Positions 1 to 12,990 are shown, counted from the stretch's first letter. The stretch is DNA of 64,000 bases from Blasia pusilla (GCA_050084515.1 CM114275.1:2852001-2916000); one strand, 5' to 3'. Notes: generated by a model from the letters alone, not told the origin. A program made the numbers and translations.

Positions 1-1745
1 GGATATAGACTGTTGAGGAAGAAGTGGTAGTAAGAGATTTTGTGATCAAAATCTTGCAAGAGTGTTCGACCGATTACTGATTGTACTGTGCCCAAACCTT
101 TTCTTCCTTGAAGAAGCTTGTGTGCAGAAGGTGTTTAATATTGTGTACAACTTCTTTCTGAGACAGGGACTACACTTGCTTTTGTAAACAATCATTTGTA
201 AGTGCCTCATCGTACTTAATCATGGTTGCCTCGTTATTGCGCAGGAGGAAAACATGATCAGGCTGGATATGAGCGAGTATATGGAAAGACATACGGTCAG
301 TAAACTAATTGGATCCCCTCCAGGCTATGTTGGTTATGATGATGGAGGTGCTCTAACGGAGGCAGTCCGAAGACGTCCCTTCACGGTCATACTCATGGAC
401 GAGATTGAGAAGGCTCATCCCGACGTCTTTAATATTCTTCTTCAAATTTTTGAAGATGGACATCTGACAGACTCACAGGTTGGTGCTTGGCATATAGTGG
501 GAGTTTCTTGCTGCATGGTTTATTGTGGAAAGATCATGCCCATCATTGGAAGGTTTCCTTCAGCTTACAGTTTGTTTAGTAGCTAGCTCACTAGGCAGTG
601 TGTTGGTTGAATGTGGCTGCTTGGCATGTGCAAGTGAATTAAATGCGGATTGAGGTCCAGTTGATCCTCTTTGCATGACAAGAAAGACTTGTGGATTATA
701 CGGTCACTTCCATGGGAAAATGGAAGATGCAAAATTTGATTTAAAGGAAATGTTGCAGATCACGTTTGTTGTAAAGCTGCCCTTAATTTCGACAGTGTCT
801 GCCATCCACTACTTATGCTGTATACATTTGGCATGCGAATCGGGATAACTTTCAAGCAGTTGGTTTTGCTGCAACGAGGATTTGGGGAGTAACTTCTTTC
901 CTCTTTGTGGCAGGGACGGAGAGTATCATTCAAGAATACTCTCATCATCATGACATCCAATGTTGGTTCATCCGCAATTGCGAAAGGAGGAAGCAATCAA
1001 ATCGGCTTTACATTCTCTGATGAGGCAGATGGCGGTAGATATGGTGCTCTGAAGTCTATGGTCATGGACGAGCTCAAGGGCTACTTCAGACCTGAGCTCT
1101 TGAACAGACTCGATGAAGTGGTTGTCTTCCGTTCTTTGGAACAAACTCATGTAAGGCCCCTGATTTTTACGACATTAAAGGTGTACTCTGGGTTTAACCA
1201 CATCACGGATCGACGAGTAGTGGGGAATGAGACGAATTAGGATTAGTCATTCTTTCTCTTACACCGGAAAGACAATTTTGCTGAGAAGAAGCGCACCTAG
1301 ATAGGAAATGTGCGTTGCTAGCTTAAGATAGAACGTTTGCTTGTATGTTGCAAACAGGGTGGGAAGGCTTCTCTTACATTCCGGTTGAAATGTGCAGGTA
1401 CGAGAAATTGTAGACATGATGTTGAAGGAAACGAAAGCCCGCTTACTTGCGCGAGGAATAGGCTTGGAAATATCGGAGGCAATGGTGAAACTCATTTGTG
1501 ACCAAGGTTATGATCGTAGCTATGGTGCCAGGCCTTTGCGGAGAGCGGTTATTCGACTCGTGGAAGATAATCTAAGCGAGGCGCTTTTGGTGGAAGATTA
1601 TGAGGATGGTGACACAGCTCTAGTTGATATCGATGAGACTGGCAACCCGACAGTCGTGCGTCATGTGAGACCTGATCCTTGTGATCATGGCCTATGCATT
1701 TCCGTTCTGAAGCCTTCCCCCCCTCTGCTCTCGTTAACAGAGTGA
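1..1745 (+). CDS. CLPD: ClpD-type plastid Hsp100 chaperone, last three exons (partial)
   Basis: This is the 3' end of a Clp/Hsp100 AAA+ ATPase gene that continues to the left of the window. Three exons are read: 245-478, 914-1150 and 1398-1745 (TGA), with introns 479-913 and 1151-1397 starting GT and ending AG; 1-244 is intron. The exons cover the second AAA+ module: the substrate pore loop GYVGY near 325, the Walker B stretch ILMDEIEKA near 390, sensor 1 (IIMTSNVG), the arginine-finger region [11 protein letters not shown], and sensor 2 (YGARPLRR) in the last exon. GRRVSFKN, the IAKG stretch and the C-terminal ETGNPTV resemble plant ClpD (ERD1) more than ClpC. Such proteins unfold substrates for the stromal Clp protease. 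The short tail after NPTV is ordinary for the family. Family assignment is firm; ClpD rather than ClpC is an inference from remembered sequences. Confidence 0.86.
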
Positions 1746-3609
1746 CGTTACCCTCCCTTCATAAAGTCAACAGGCCGTCGGTGTTTGGGCATGGGGAAGA
1801 ATTTCCACGCATGACTTGCTTAGTACGAAGTTGGACAAATCTACACTGAAATGTGTAGTGGGTTTCGTTGGTGATCAAAACCACGGGTGTTTGTATTCTA
1901 CTCTCTGATGAAAAGTGTAAAGTAAGGACGTCCGCACACGATTGTGAGTTGGCCAAGCGCTCACCCACGTTTTGCTAAGCTCCTGGAACGGATAGTTCAA
2001 TTGAGAGCTTCATTTTGGCAACGGACGAGGAGCTTTATCAGTGAGAAAAGGTCATTTCTTACCAAGTCTTGATAGTGTAGTAGGAGTTCCTCAGCCGTCC
2101 CAAAGTGCAGTTAACTGTGCTTTGGTCTCTACTCGAGCACCGCTAATTAACGCAGACCTAGTTGTAGAAAGCCGCGATTGGCTTGGTACATAATTCTTAA
2201 AACTTGCACTAACGATTTGTATAAATACATGTAAATAATTGTAATTCCGCATACATGCTGGCAAAACTGTTGTAAGCGTAGAGCTGTTTTGTACATAGAA
2301 CTATAGTTTTCTCTCATTTTCCTCCCTCTTGATGTCATGAATTTTAAATGCCTCTTACACGTTGCTGCCAGTTCCCGTTTTTGTCACTTAGGTTTACTAA
2401 TCGCTATGTCTGCGTGGGTTAGCAGTGGCATACAAATCTTTGGCAGTTTTTAGGAGTTGTGTCGAATGAAAGGTTTATGTTGGTTATGGTTTTTCCAACC
2501 ACTTGTCTCACACGCCGTTGTTTCAGACATAAAATGTCGCCAAGATTTAGGGGCAGTGAAAGGTTGCCCAACAATTTGCGCAAATCTTATTGGGCAGACT
2601 TTCACGGCGTCAATGCACGGACATAGTTGATTGGGTTGACAGTATGTTGTGCAAGTACATGAATATTAATATTTCCTGTCCAATACGTAGGGTAAGATTG
2701 ATGCGATAGCGATGAGAAAATTACGATTCTGTCTCCTTTTACCTTAGAAACTCCGTATAGTAAAGGTTAGTGTCTACTCGCAGATAAAAAAGTGGGACCG
2801 AAGGGTAGGTCTATCACAATTTCAAGAGGTCGAGTGCTATGTTTTCCTGAAGTCCACGTGCTCTTCGCAGATGATTTTCTCATCGCTGTCATTACATCAA
2901 TGCATGAGCTTTGGCAGAATATGCGGCTTGTTTAAATGATTTGTTGGGGTGCGGATCTGGTGTGGAAGTTTCGTACATCTTTCTATTCTTTCAGAACCGT
3001 CAGGAACTGTATCTTCTGGGGAATTCTGATGCATCTCCCGACTAGCATTCCGTGATACCGGTAATACGTTGCACATTCCCAATTGTTCCCGCTGTTTTGA
3101 TTCTGAGTTTTACACTTTCTTTGAAAGCTAACTACGATGTTCAACAAGAACGGTGAGGTCACTGCGACCGGTCGATGAAGCATTAACGTGAGAATACTTT
3201 CTTGACCATACGATTTAAAACTCCATAATCCAATCGGTTGACTCAATAGGTTATTACAGCCGTTAGTTCGACTGCTTTGTTACATGAACAAACCCACGAC
3301 ACAATGAGTGTCCCATGGGGATGAAGGAAGGGGTGAATCTATTTCCGCAATGTACATTAAAAAAGGCTCCCTTCGCAACATAAGTGACTACCTTCCTTGA
3401 AGTGCCGGGCCTACATTTACCACATCCCTAAATTGGATCTGGAAACCCTCACGGATAGGGGAAAACCGGAGAGGGGAATCGGGTATACTGGTAAGTTCTC
3501 AGGATTTTAAATAAGACGATTCAAGGATCGTTTGTATGATCTCAGCTCTGCTTCAGGCAAATTCAGGCAGGCTGCGGCGGGGATGACGGCACAGGGTAGA
3601 GCGTCGGTC
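1746..3609. other. Intergenic region between convergent genes
   Basis: This holds the 3' untranslated region of the ClpD-like gene and the downstream region of the minus-strand trihelix gene. No ORF here resembles a known protein and no transposon signature is visible. Several AT-rich stretches around 2190-2340 could hold polyadenylation signals, but none is decisive. Confidence 0.6.
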
Positions 3610-4734
3610 CTAAAATTTGTCCGCGATTCTACCTAAAGCGCATGCCAGGCTGCCGAGCACCGTGAGGAGACTATCTCCATGCTCTCTGCGCTGCGATCGA
3701 TCCAGTTCGCTGTTGTAATTCTCCGCTTCGATTTGCGCTCGAACTTTGTCCGTGAGCGCGGCTTGTATAGCCTTGCCACTGGATTCCAAAGCCGCTGCCA
3801 GTTCTTCTCTCAGCGAGTCGCGCTCCAAAGGAACCTCTTTCCTCTTGTTCCGACAAGCAGGCCCGTCACCGCTACCAACACATTCCTCGCCACCGCCAAC
3901 ACCTGCCGCACGCACCGAACGTCCTTCATCACCCACTACAGAAATGCTCAGCTTGTGGAATTTACAATTATTTGATTATAGGGACGCAAGAGTCTTCTAA
4001 ACCTCCGCTTGCTGACTTGTTTAGTTTCTAACACGGACAATGGCACTGTTATGCCTCCATTATCCGAGATGCTGCACAGACCTGAAAATGCGACAAAAAC
4101 CTAGAGAGGAATCGCAAGACTTACCTGAATAAGGAAGGGAGCTGTCATGAAGTCCGTCGTAGACCAGTTGATTGGTTTCGGTTAGGACATGCTCGTCCTT
4201 ATCTGTTGTAGCGCACTCATCCACTCCTGCAGCTTGGGCTCCAGCATACGAAGGTTTTCTTCCCAGAAAATCCTCGATTTCCGCGTAGACTTCCCGGTAG
4301 AAACTCAGTGGCAACTGGTGCTCCTTCCGCGTGTCCTTACTCATCGTCCAATATGAGTCCACACCGTTGAGCTTCTGCCAATGCCGAATTCTGCGGTAGT
4401 CTCCATGGAACATGTTATTCCACTGTCTGCGGCACTCGCGCGCGTTTCTGGCAACTCCGTTCGAGTTGCAAAATAAAGAAACTAAGTCCCATCTTTCATC
4501 AGGACTTCCAAACTTTCGGCTTCTCATGCCTACATCTCTGATTCCTTCATTCTGTTTCCGTTTCGCTGCGACGAGGAGTAACGTTTCATGTTTGTCCCAG
4601 CGGGGATGCCGATTCGTTTTCTCTTCTTGACACATCCGTATGGTCTTCTCCACCGGAGCTGAATCGTCCTCGCTACACATCCCTACGTCAAGTGGAGACA
4701 AGTGAGTTGCGGTGGAAAGCCCTTCCGGATGCAT
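3610..4734 (-). CDS. Trihelix (GT-type) transcription factor, ASR3-like
   Basis: Two exons on the minus strand, 4734-4125 and 3935-3610 (TAG), are joined across a GT-AG intron. The phase-1 junction keeps the frame and the product is 311 aa. Residues about 42-150 form a Myb/SANT-like trihelix domain with the three spaced tryptophans W46, W82 and W105 and the motif ARECRRQWNNM, followed by DSYWTM and a fourth-helix region ending FYREVYAEIEDFL. The second exon encodes a charged coiled-coil-like tail ending HGDSLLTVLGSLACALGRIADKF-type sequence, a C-terminus typical of ASR3-like factors. These are nuclear DNA-binding proteins; Arabidopsis ASR3 is a MAPK-regulated repressor of immune genes. The start is the first ATG of the open frame; an upstream in-frame GTG at 4740 and a further upstream exon cannot be excluded. 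No partner genes are adjacent. Confidence 0.85.
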
Positions 4735-7159
4735 TCCCACAGCTACACATCCGAAAATGCAATAAGAAGGACTCTGATTCGAGACTCGTAGTCAATTGCA
4801 GCGATCTGAAGCGTCTTGCGCATCAGCAGCTCCAATTTGTTGCTCTAACTCGCTCGCCTTCCAGGCCATCCTTGAACTGATCGCTACGCATGCTTCGTAC
4901 GAAACACCTAGCGGTTGGAGAGGACGCAACGAACCACTCGAATCGGTGGGGCCCTCTACTGGTTCCGATGGACAAACATGTCAGGAAAAGAACTCGCCAT
5001 GAGAGAAGCGAAGAGCTTTACGCACCCTGTCTGTCACATAACAGTCTCACTGACACTCTCCATCTTCCAAATCACCCTTTAGCCGGGAATGCAGATCTGC
5101 GCAGTACATCACACTTTAGTTCAGTCTCTTCTCATCGACCTTCTTTGCCGTCACGTCCGCTCTTCCATCTGCAAGCTAGAAGTAGACTTTCCCTTTCCCT
5201 GCAGGGCCTACATTCCCTGCTCTGCCCGGTCCGATGCAGTAGTCTGTGCACATGTTATGCCCGCGAATTATGGTACCATACATGAATCATCTCGCGTACC
5301 GTGGCACCCGCGCGCTTAGGACAGGTCTTGCAGCGGCCCAAGCCTGGCCTCGTCTTCCTCTCCCAACCAACCAGTCAGTCAAAACCCACTATCCAAAGAC
5401 ATTGCACGATGGCAGTATATTGAGGTGTGGCGCGAGTTCTAAGTAGAGGCCGTTTGAATGAGCGAGAGCGCCGCGTCGCGGAAAAAGGATCCGACGGAAG
5501 ATTACGAGCAACGCTGGTTTCCATGTTTCCATCTCCACATTCCCAACCGCTTAAGTTTCGCGCGGGAAACCGCAGCACGACTCCGGTGGCCATTATCGTG
5601 CTCGTGCGGGGAGGTCCAGCTAAGCTTTTCGGTGCACTTCGTACAGCCTACCGGGTTTATGGTTTGGAGTTCGTGACCGCGCAAGAGCTTCCCTCTCGAA
5701 GTGACAGGCGCCTAGAAAGAAATGTCTATGCGGAACGTCGATGGACCTGCAAACCGGCAGAGACGGCTACAGCGGTCCTTTCCAATATCCGTCGATACTT
5801 TTGATCTGCTCGGTCTGTATGCAAAATTTAGAAAGTGCGTCTGCATCTTCTTCATTGGCTGAACGGAAGGAGATGAATCCCGAAATAGAGCCTCAAGATA
5901 CATTAGGATAGACAACAAAATCTACACTTCTATGTGTGTGGCTATGCTTGGGAGGAGAAGGTACCAATCACCGATTGGGAGCTTATTGGCAGAAGATAGA
6001 TAAATCTTCGACACGATTTTGCAGGACATTGCGCTGTGCTTTTGGCTGAGTGAAATACATGATAGAGTGCACGCATGAAGTTGGAGTGGCAGAATGGCCA
6101 GCAGGAACCGAATAAGATCTCGGCCGGTTCGAGGGTAGAGCGGAAATCGTGTGATGACTTTCTTTGTTGAATGCTACCAGAGAACATGAGTCGTAGAGGA
6201 TGGCAAGGAGTTGAGGACCACCGAGTTCGTATGAGGCTTTGGCCATGGTGGGGGTTTTCTTAAGGTGGTGAGATCGGTGCATCATGGGAGAAGGAAACGC
6301 CCTACGGTAACACTATGGCATAACAATTGCCGGAGGTTCTTCTGCCTGTCGCGGTGAGCACAGGAGGACAAGGGAGGACAAATACGGACGTACCCGAATT
6401 GGAAAGCATCCCCGGAATTTCAAATTTGAAAATTGGATGAAGACAAGAATTCGTAGTATACGCTGATGGAAGGAAACCTTGCAAGGTCCAGCACAGAGTT
6501 TCAGAAATAATGCTCGAGGCAGAGTGATTAGGAAGATGTGAAATTTCTCTACAAGAACAGAAAAATCACCTCGACACGGCCGTCGTTCACCCATACACTT
6601 GATGAGGTTCACCCAAATGTTCGATTAAGGTTTGCAAAATTTCTATCTCAGGTTTTGGCGTAGAAAGCGAATGCGAAGATTCTCCTTCCTAAAGTGCACA
6701 CCTTATCGCATGGAGAAGACCGCATAACCACATGGCCCTTCCTCCAAACGAAAGACTGCATCGCGAATTTCGAAAGCAGAACAGAGAGAACGGCCGTACC
6801 GGAGAGATGAGCGGGTGAGAGGAAAGAGCAGCGCAAATGACTACTGCATCGCCAAACCCCGCCTTTCGCGTCCGTAAGAATGTATAATCCAAGCCCGCTA
6901 TCGGCTCGTTTGCCTCAACCGGCCCTCCCCCAAAAAACTCGTCATCTCTCGCCCTGGACATCCGTTGCCGGCTAGATTGCTCCACACCAATAAACTGCCA
7001 TCGTACGCACACAAGGCAGCTCTCCTGACCGAATCAGCGCGGTAGCAAAGCTCACCACCGCGAGTCCAAATCCTCCACCACGAACCCCCAGTCGCGAACA
7101 TTCTTGCACGTGTGCGGAGCCCCAAGAAAAATAAGAAGTAGGAACTCAGCTACTCTCCG
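4735..7159. other. Upstream region of the trihelix gene; no recognised gene
   Basis: GC-richer sequence with several modest open frames on both strands (for example 5427-5804 +, 125 codons), none resembling a known protein. It presumably contains the promoter and 5' leader of the minus-strand trihelix gene. No repeat, RNA gene or transposon signature was recognised. Confidence 0.4.
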
Positions 7160-7335
7160 TAAATAGCGGGAGGGAATCGAACCCCCTTCCGTCCGACGGT
7201 CGTTAGGTCGTCCCTTCTGTGTCTTCAGGGCCGGTTTTGGCCCGATGGGTTTTCCATCCAAGTTCCTATTAAAGTTTATATTCTGTTCTGCTGTCCGTTA
7301 AAATACACACACAGCCTCCAACAGGCTGGCTGTAA
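7160..7335 (+). mobile_element. Tail of a 5'-truncated LINE copy (first copy)
   Basis: The stretch carries gtcgttagg, cttcagg and ccgatgggttttccatc in the same order as the tail of the LINE just downstream (8590-8702), so it reads as the 3' end of another copy in the same orientation. A tRNA T-arm-like string (ggttcgattccc on the minus strand near 7170) lies in it but no cloverleaf can be built. Boundaries are approximate. Confidence 0.4.
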
Positions 7336-7384
7336 AGTCTTGTACATCCGTTAGCCAGCATCTACGACCTACCTACCTATCGTA

Positions 7385-8710
7385 GATTATTGACCGGTCA
7401 GATAATCGCGCCTTCCTATCTTCTAGGACCCGGCTCCTTAGAGTGCCCCATGGGGGAGTTAGCTCGTAGACAGGCCTCTTGGCCGATTTCTTTTGGTGGA
7501 GTAGGTCTTCTCTCGACCGAGTTAGTGGCGCCCTCCGCTTTTTTAGGGAGTTGGGCCATAGTGGCACCCCTCCTTTGCTCCCGATTTTTGGTTAGAGATG
7601 GACCGCTCCTTCTACAGTACGTCTCCCAGGTCGAGGATGGCTCTTTCCCACTTCAGTCTTCACTCACAGCTTGTAGAGATTCCCTTCGAGTTGAGGCCAG
7701 AGCCGTTCTCCCCACTTTCTCCTCCTTAGTTACCTCCGGTCAGTCTGGGCTCCAATCTTCCTTGATGGAAGCCCACTTTGAGGCAGTTTTTAGAGGCACT
7801 ATGTCTGACGGGAATATCCCCATGGAGGTTAGGGCCCGATTCGCTCTTGCTCCGGAAAGGGGCGGGGCTCATGGGTAGGGGCGCGCCCCTTCTCCAGCTT
7901 TCCGATCGCACCACTTACCTATACCACGATGCGGTTCCGCTTTTTGGGCCTCCCCAACCATCGGTGGTTGGTTCGACTCACGGGAGTGTCGAGCCTGGAT
8001 CCACTTGGTGTGCATTTGGCACGCTGTCGATTGGGGGTGAGAGGATAGCCACTCACGATGCAAAGGCGGGATATCATGTTGTGATTGCTCGGGAGAGTGG
8101 CTTCCATGTGAAGAAGAGAGAGGCACTACTCCATGCGGGATTCCCTCATTCGTGCCGATCTCTACATGACACGTGAGGTTGAGGTGGTTGTGGCGGACGT
8201 GGTAGTCACAGATCCACGCGGGAGGTGCGAGCCCAAGTGGTGGCCCAAGGGCGAATGCTACAAGGAGCGGCGGCGGCAAAGAAGACACATATCTACTGAT
8301 CGACTACACGAGGACACATCTTCATCCCCGGCCATAGAGATGTATGGGGCTATGGGGAGAGGTTCGACTCGTTCACGGATCGCGCCCATCATCTCCACTC
8401 GAGAAATGGGTTGTCCTTAGCTACCTCTGCGATTCAGACAGGCAGTGGGTCTCCATAGCGTTGGCGTGCCCAGGCTAATGGGATTTTGCGGCGGGCTCAG
8501 TGTGGGAGACGCTTGGCGCTAGAGGCCCACTTAGTAGTAGTCATAGCTCTCTTGTTGTTGCTGATATTGTCTCTGCTGTTGGTGAGTTTCGTCGTTAGGG
8601 GGGGAATGCCCCCTTCTTCCTTTTCTGGTCGTGTTGTGGCCTTCAGGTTTTGACTCTTTGAGTCCCCCTCTTTTGTACTTCCGATGGGTTTTCCATCACT
8701 CGTTTTTATC
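7385..8710 (+). mobile_element. Non-LTR retrotransposon (LINE-like) C-terminal fragment, frameshifted
   Basis: Three overlapping plus-strand frames (7390-7878, then about 7778-8176, then 8133-8420) read as consecutive pieces of one decayed protein. The first has the motif FGGVGLLSTELVAPSAFLGSW, the conserved post-RT 'GGLGL...A..A..GSW' region seen in plant and algal LINE-type polymerases. The second corresponds to the GAWL...P / CxxC...GxH segment in degraded form, and the third contains VVVADVVVTDPRG, resembling the PD..DV endonuclease-like tail that follows it. RT palm motifs are absent, so this is a 5'-truncated, inactive copy. The 3' tail is AT/T-rich around 8700-8730. Family assignment is from remembered motif patterns. 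Confidence 0.6.
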
Positions 8711-9559
8711 GAAGAGCATCTTTGTTTTTTCCTCCGGAGTCCTGAGCTCCTCTACCATTACTGTTGTTTATTCTTCGCTGTCAGGTGAGAAGAAGGTGCC
8801 GAGGATAGTCGGCGGTGGAGGTGCATGCTCCAGGCGTACAGAGACAGACAGGTACTGTCTGTTCCTTCCCTCTCTGTCCCTGCATGAATCGGCGAGAGCT
8901 CGGCCGTGACTTGGCATGCGGCGAAGCCACGCTGGACGCGCTGGCGGCACTGGTTGGGGGTCGAGATTTCACGGACATTACATTCACCGGTGTCTTGCCA
9001 CCACCCATCCCGTGATGCAGGAAACGCACAACGCCTCCAGGGAATAGAGGAGCGATGTCCTACGGACGGGACGGGACGGGACTATCCTCAGATAAAGGAG
9101 CGGGGGCTCCGTGGCGCCCGTCCGGCTGCTAACAGAGCAGGCTTCCCCTGCGCGCTCGATCCCGGTGACGCTGCGACTCCGGGTCTGCTGCTGCGAGGTG
9201 GAATTGAGGTGGCTTTCATGCTGCCGCTTGTCTGTGTTGTCCGCGCGTCTCACGGGAAACGCAGAGCGGATTGAAATTGTTTTCGTTTCTCGGGAATCGG
9301 AGGAGGTGGTTGAGACGATTGCCTCTGGGGCGGTGTTTGTCTGACATGCGGATGTTCGAGGGAAGAATTGCAAGAAGGTACTGATTGCGATTGCATTATG
9401 AAATTTTTTTGGCAGATGCGAGTGTGGCGAGAATTCACGACGACAGGCTGATGTGCGGTCGCTAGGAGCAATTGAGTTGGGTGGCCTCTTTACCGGGCTC
9501 GGGATTGCCCCGGTAATGACCCACGGAACCAATTGAGCGATCGGACCGGGAGGTCGAAA
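8711..9559. other. Probable promoter and 5' leader of the downstream membrane-protein gene
   Basis: GC-rich, no recognised coding sequence. A short direct repeat of 'gggac' units lies at about 9065-9083. Overlapping open frames on both strands (such as 8984-9532 -) show no familiar protein. Its position immediately upstream of the ATG at 9560 suggests leader and promoter. Confidence 0.4.
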
Positions 9560-11713
9560 ATGAATCTAACGAGCTTGTGTGCCAGTCCTAGTGCCGTGGT
9601 TGGGGTTGGAGAGCGTCGCGCTGAAGCGAAAGGTTTGCAAGACGGTCGTGACTGTGGCTATTCCGTAACTCTTTCTAAGAAGCATGGCAAGGGCGGTCGT
9701 TTGTCCGCACCATGGGAGACGGATCGGAACCGGAGCTCGAGCGTGGCTGTCGTTCCGTGTAAGTCAAGAAGCGTGATTGCTTGCTCAGATGCGAGTCTGA
9801 GGAGCTCTTTGTTTGGACAGGTGCATTGTGAATTCGGTGGAATTCAAACTGCGTCAGCTTGCATCGGATCGGAGGACCACGTAACGGCACAGGAATGGAC
9901 GAGGATAGGAGAATGGATGCCAATCCAAGGAAGATCGAGATTACATGTTTCTTTGGTGGAGCAATCGGCGAGAAAGAGACCGGCGTGCTCAACTTCCTTC
10001 AGTGTGCAGCCCAGCGAGCTGCGCCTGAGAACTGCACCGTGCAGAGCGCACCATTCTGCACTGTCTTTGCGTAACAGCAGCAAAATCTTGCAACACCCTA
10101 TGCATACTCACATGCGTAGGGAATCGCAACCCAAAAGCAGGATGCCGTCGACTTTCTTCGAGGGTTTCAATTCCAGCTTCGTATTTTCAGGGCCATCTAT
10201 GACCGCGGGGGCAAAGTCGTGTTCGACAGTAGCTGGAAATGAAGGGGGGTATGCTACAAGGAAAGTCAGAGGGGTGTTATGTCGCTCAGCGAATCCGTGC
10301 AGTTCTTTCGATTCAAAGCTAGTCGACGAGAAAGATGAGCCAGCCACAGAAGCTAAGGTTCAAGCATCAGATGGCGAGACTTCAGATGTCAACTTCTTGG
10401 GAGGGATCAATTCAGTGGCCATGACGGAAGGCGGTGGGAAGACTGGTTTCGTTTCCTTTCACAACCGAGTTGGTGATCTCCAAGAACTAGAGGGAATGGA
10501 GACAGTTGTTACTACCAAGAGTTCGTTGCGGTCACTTCTCTGGCTTCTTGGACCGATCGCGTTGGTTGCCGCAGTGGTCCTTCCACCATTAAACCTTCGT
10601 AAAATCTTCGGAACCGTGCTCGACGATTCCCTGACGACAGGTACGGACCTTTCTTGGTACTTTTGGAATGAAACGTGATACGTTATTCCTTCTCTTCTGC
10701 TGCTGTGAAGCACGACTCTGGTGGCGAGTAATTCAAAGCTGCAAGAGATGTGAAATTAAGAAAACTTTGTTTCTTTCACGCAGATTTCGTGATTCTTTTC
10801 TTCACCGAGACTCTCTTCTTCATTGGCGCTTCTGTCTTCCTTTTCATCGCCCATGGATTTCGTAGTCAAGTTACATCCGGGTCTGCGAAGGAACAGAAGC
10901 CTGTTCTCAACTATCCCCTTGGCTACAGGGTATCGGCTTATTTTACCCTTGCGGTCGGATTGTTTTTGCCGTTGGCCACTTTTGCAATGGTTTGGCCTTG
11001 GACGGGCCCCGCAGCTGCAGCAGCTCTCGCTCCTTACACGGTCGGCATCCTCGTGCAACTCAGTGTAGAGCGGATTGTCAGGGTGAAGAAGTCTCCTGTC
11101 TGGCCGCTCGTCCCCATCACTTTCCAGGTACGTGCATGTGATCAGGATACGCGTGGGTTCAGTTGCTAGATCTTTATATTGCTGAAATCTATTCGTTGCT
11201 ACTCTTTGTTTAAGTGAGTTTCCTTCGCCTTGCCTGCTCATGCCCGTTGCTTAAAATAAAGAGTCTTTGGCTATTTAGCGGATTGAGGGCTTATCCACTC
11301 CTGCCAGCCAGTGTAAGGGCTGCCAAGGAGAAGAAGTTGGAAGCCCAGTAGAAGATATCCATAAAACCCAGCACAAAGACATGGATGGTTTGCTCACATC
11401 TCGCTTCGTCCTGTGCATCTGTTCCCCGGCACCTGATTACCACGACTGACCTGAACCTGTGTCCGTGACCGTCATGCTGCAGATGTACAGGCTTCATCAA
11501 CTGAATAGAGCTGCGCAGCTGGTCTCAGGTCTCATGTTTTCCTTGAAGGGCGTGGAAGCCACTGCAGAGACTTTGGCTATAAGCGGGTCCTTGCAGACCT
11601 TGCTGTTTGTGCTTCAAGTTCTGGGCATGGTCTGCGTCTGGTCCCTCGGAGCTTTTCTCACCCACCAGCTTCCCACCCAGCCATCGGCGTCGTCCACTGC
11701 CTCACTACCTTGA
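9560..11713 (+). CDS. Uncharacterised plastid-targeted multipass membrane protein
   Basis: Three exons, 9560-10640, 10784-11127 and 11483-11713 (TGA), are joined by GT-AG introns with matching phases, giving 551 aa. The first about 300 residues are basic, Ser/Arg-rich and of low complexity, like a long plastid transit peptide plus linker. The remainder is membrane-embedded: hydrophobic segments near residues 323-345, 361-386, 408-432, 436-453 and, in the last exon, about 505-535. Landmark strings are DFVILFFTETLFF, MVWPWTGPAAAA, SPVWPLVPITFQ and MYRLHQLNRAAQLV. I recall the same layout in conserved plant proteins of unknown function predicted for the chloroplast, so orthologues should exist across land plants. 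The start is the first ATG of the frame; a TTG at 9533 lies upstream. No biochemical role can be assigned. Confidence 0.82.
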
Positions 11714-12990
11714 ATTGTTGGAAACGGCTGATGGAGGTTGATGCCGGAGGATTTACGAAGAAAATATCCGCATATATATACTGCCGGTGAAGTGCTCACC
11801 GGATGTCCTTCCAACTCAGCAGTCTAGTGCGGGGAATGTATAGATTACGAGTTTGTACAGATATTCTTAGTGGAAGAAACAGCGTGAAAGAAATGAATTT
11901 CAGTGCCGCACGTTGTGCTCTATGATTCGGTCCTCGCAATGCTCTAGTAATCCGAGGGTTGTGTCATGTCTTGAAGCCCGCGGCTGCGTATTCGAGTGCT
12001 GCCTCTGGATGAATTCAGTCATGTAACCTCTGTAGAGTTATAGTTTGCCTGTTTCGTGCGTGGAAGATTTCCCAGTCATTCTTGTGGGATTTCTCACCAC
12101 GTGTTCGCCAGATGATGGTGATTGACGTCTCAATCCCGCAGCAATACGCCCATTGGTACAAAGTCAGTTTGTGGATAAGACGATACATTTCCCCTGTAGT
12201 AAATTCTCTGCACAGAGCTCACGCTCTGGTTGAAAAAAACTTTACATTAATCACAGCTTTGATCATGTTATGATACTTTCCAGTTTTGTAGCTTGGGTCA
12301 TGAACATCACAAACAGGGGGTCACCGTAGTAAAAGGAGGGGGGAAATGTTAATGCCCGCATGATTTCCGCATATTCCTAGAATGAGATTGAGGGAAGACC
12401 ATATTCGTTTGCATTTCTTACATGATCCCCAAACATTTAAACCTTGTAGATAAGGAGATGAACTGCCTTTCTTACGATAGACGATAACTCTGGCATTTCA
12501 AGTTCCATTGAAGAGTCCAAGGTACGATCAGTTTGACTAAACAATCATGTCAGATCTGTTACCATCCAGGACTCAGCTTCACACGTCATGAAAATTATGC
12601 ATTACAGATTGAAAATGAAAATTTGAGGAAGAGAGAGGTCTGCGCAGACAAGGCAAAGGACTGTCAATTCAAGAGAAGTATCAAATGCATGATATAACTA
12701 ATAGGTTTTGACATCTTATAGATTCAATGTAGACCCGTTTTCACATTTTTCTTTTAAAAAAAAGACCTCAAAATCAACGAAAAATGCAGGAAGTTAGCCT
12801 GACAAACGGTGAGAACATACTTCTGGACCAAAAACCTTAAAGCTTGACGTCCATCAAGTGCTAGAAAATGGTTTATCAATCTGACAAATCGTCGAAAGCC
12901 AATGAACCACAAATGTACTCGACCACAAATATGACCGATGAATCACTTCTTGACTAATTCCCTCGCTGCTCCCAGACGAACTAGAGCATT
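11714..12990. other. Intergenic region between convergent genes
   Basis: It contains the 3' untranslated region of the plus-strand membrane-protein gene and that of the minus-strand hydrolase. It is AT-rich from about 12180, with no recognised gene or repeat. Confidence 0.6.

Noticed and set aside
7165-7260. tRNA-like T arm (ggttcgattccc) on the minus strand
   Set aside because: No acceptor, D or anticodon arm can be paired with it, and the sequence aligns with a LINE tail downstream.
8984-9532. 182-codon minus-strand frame upstream of the membrane-protein gene
   Set aside because: No recognisable motif, composition of chance GC-rich frame, and no splice or start context.
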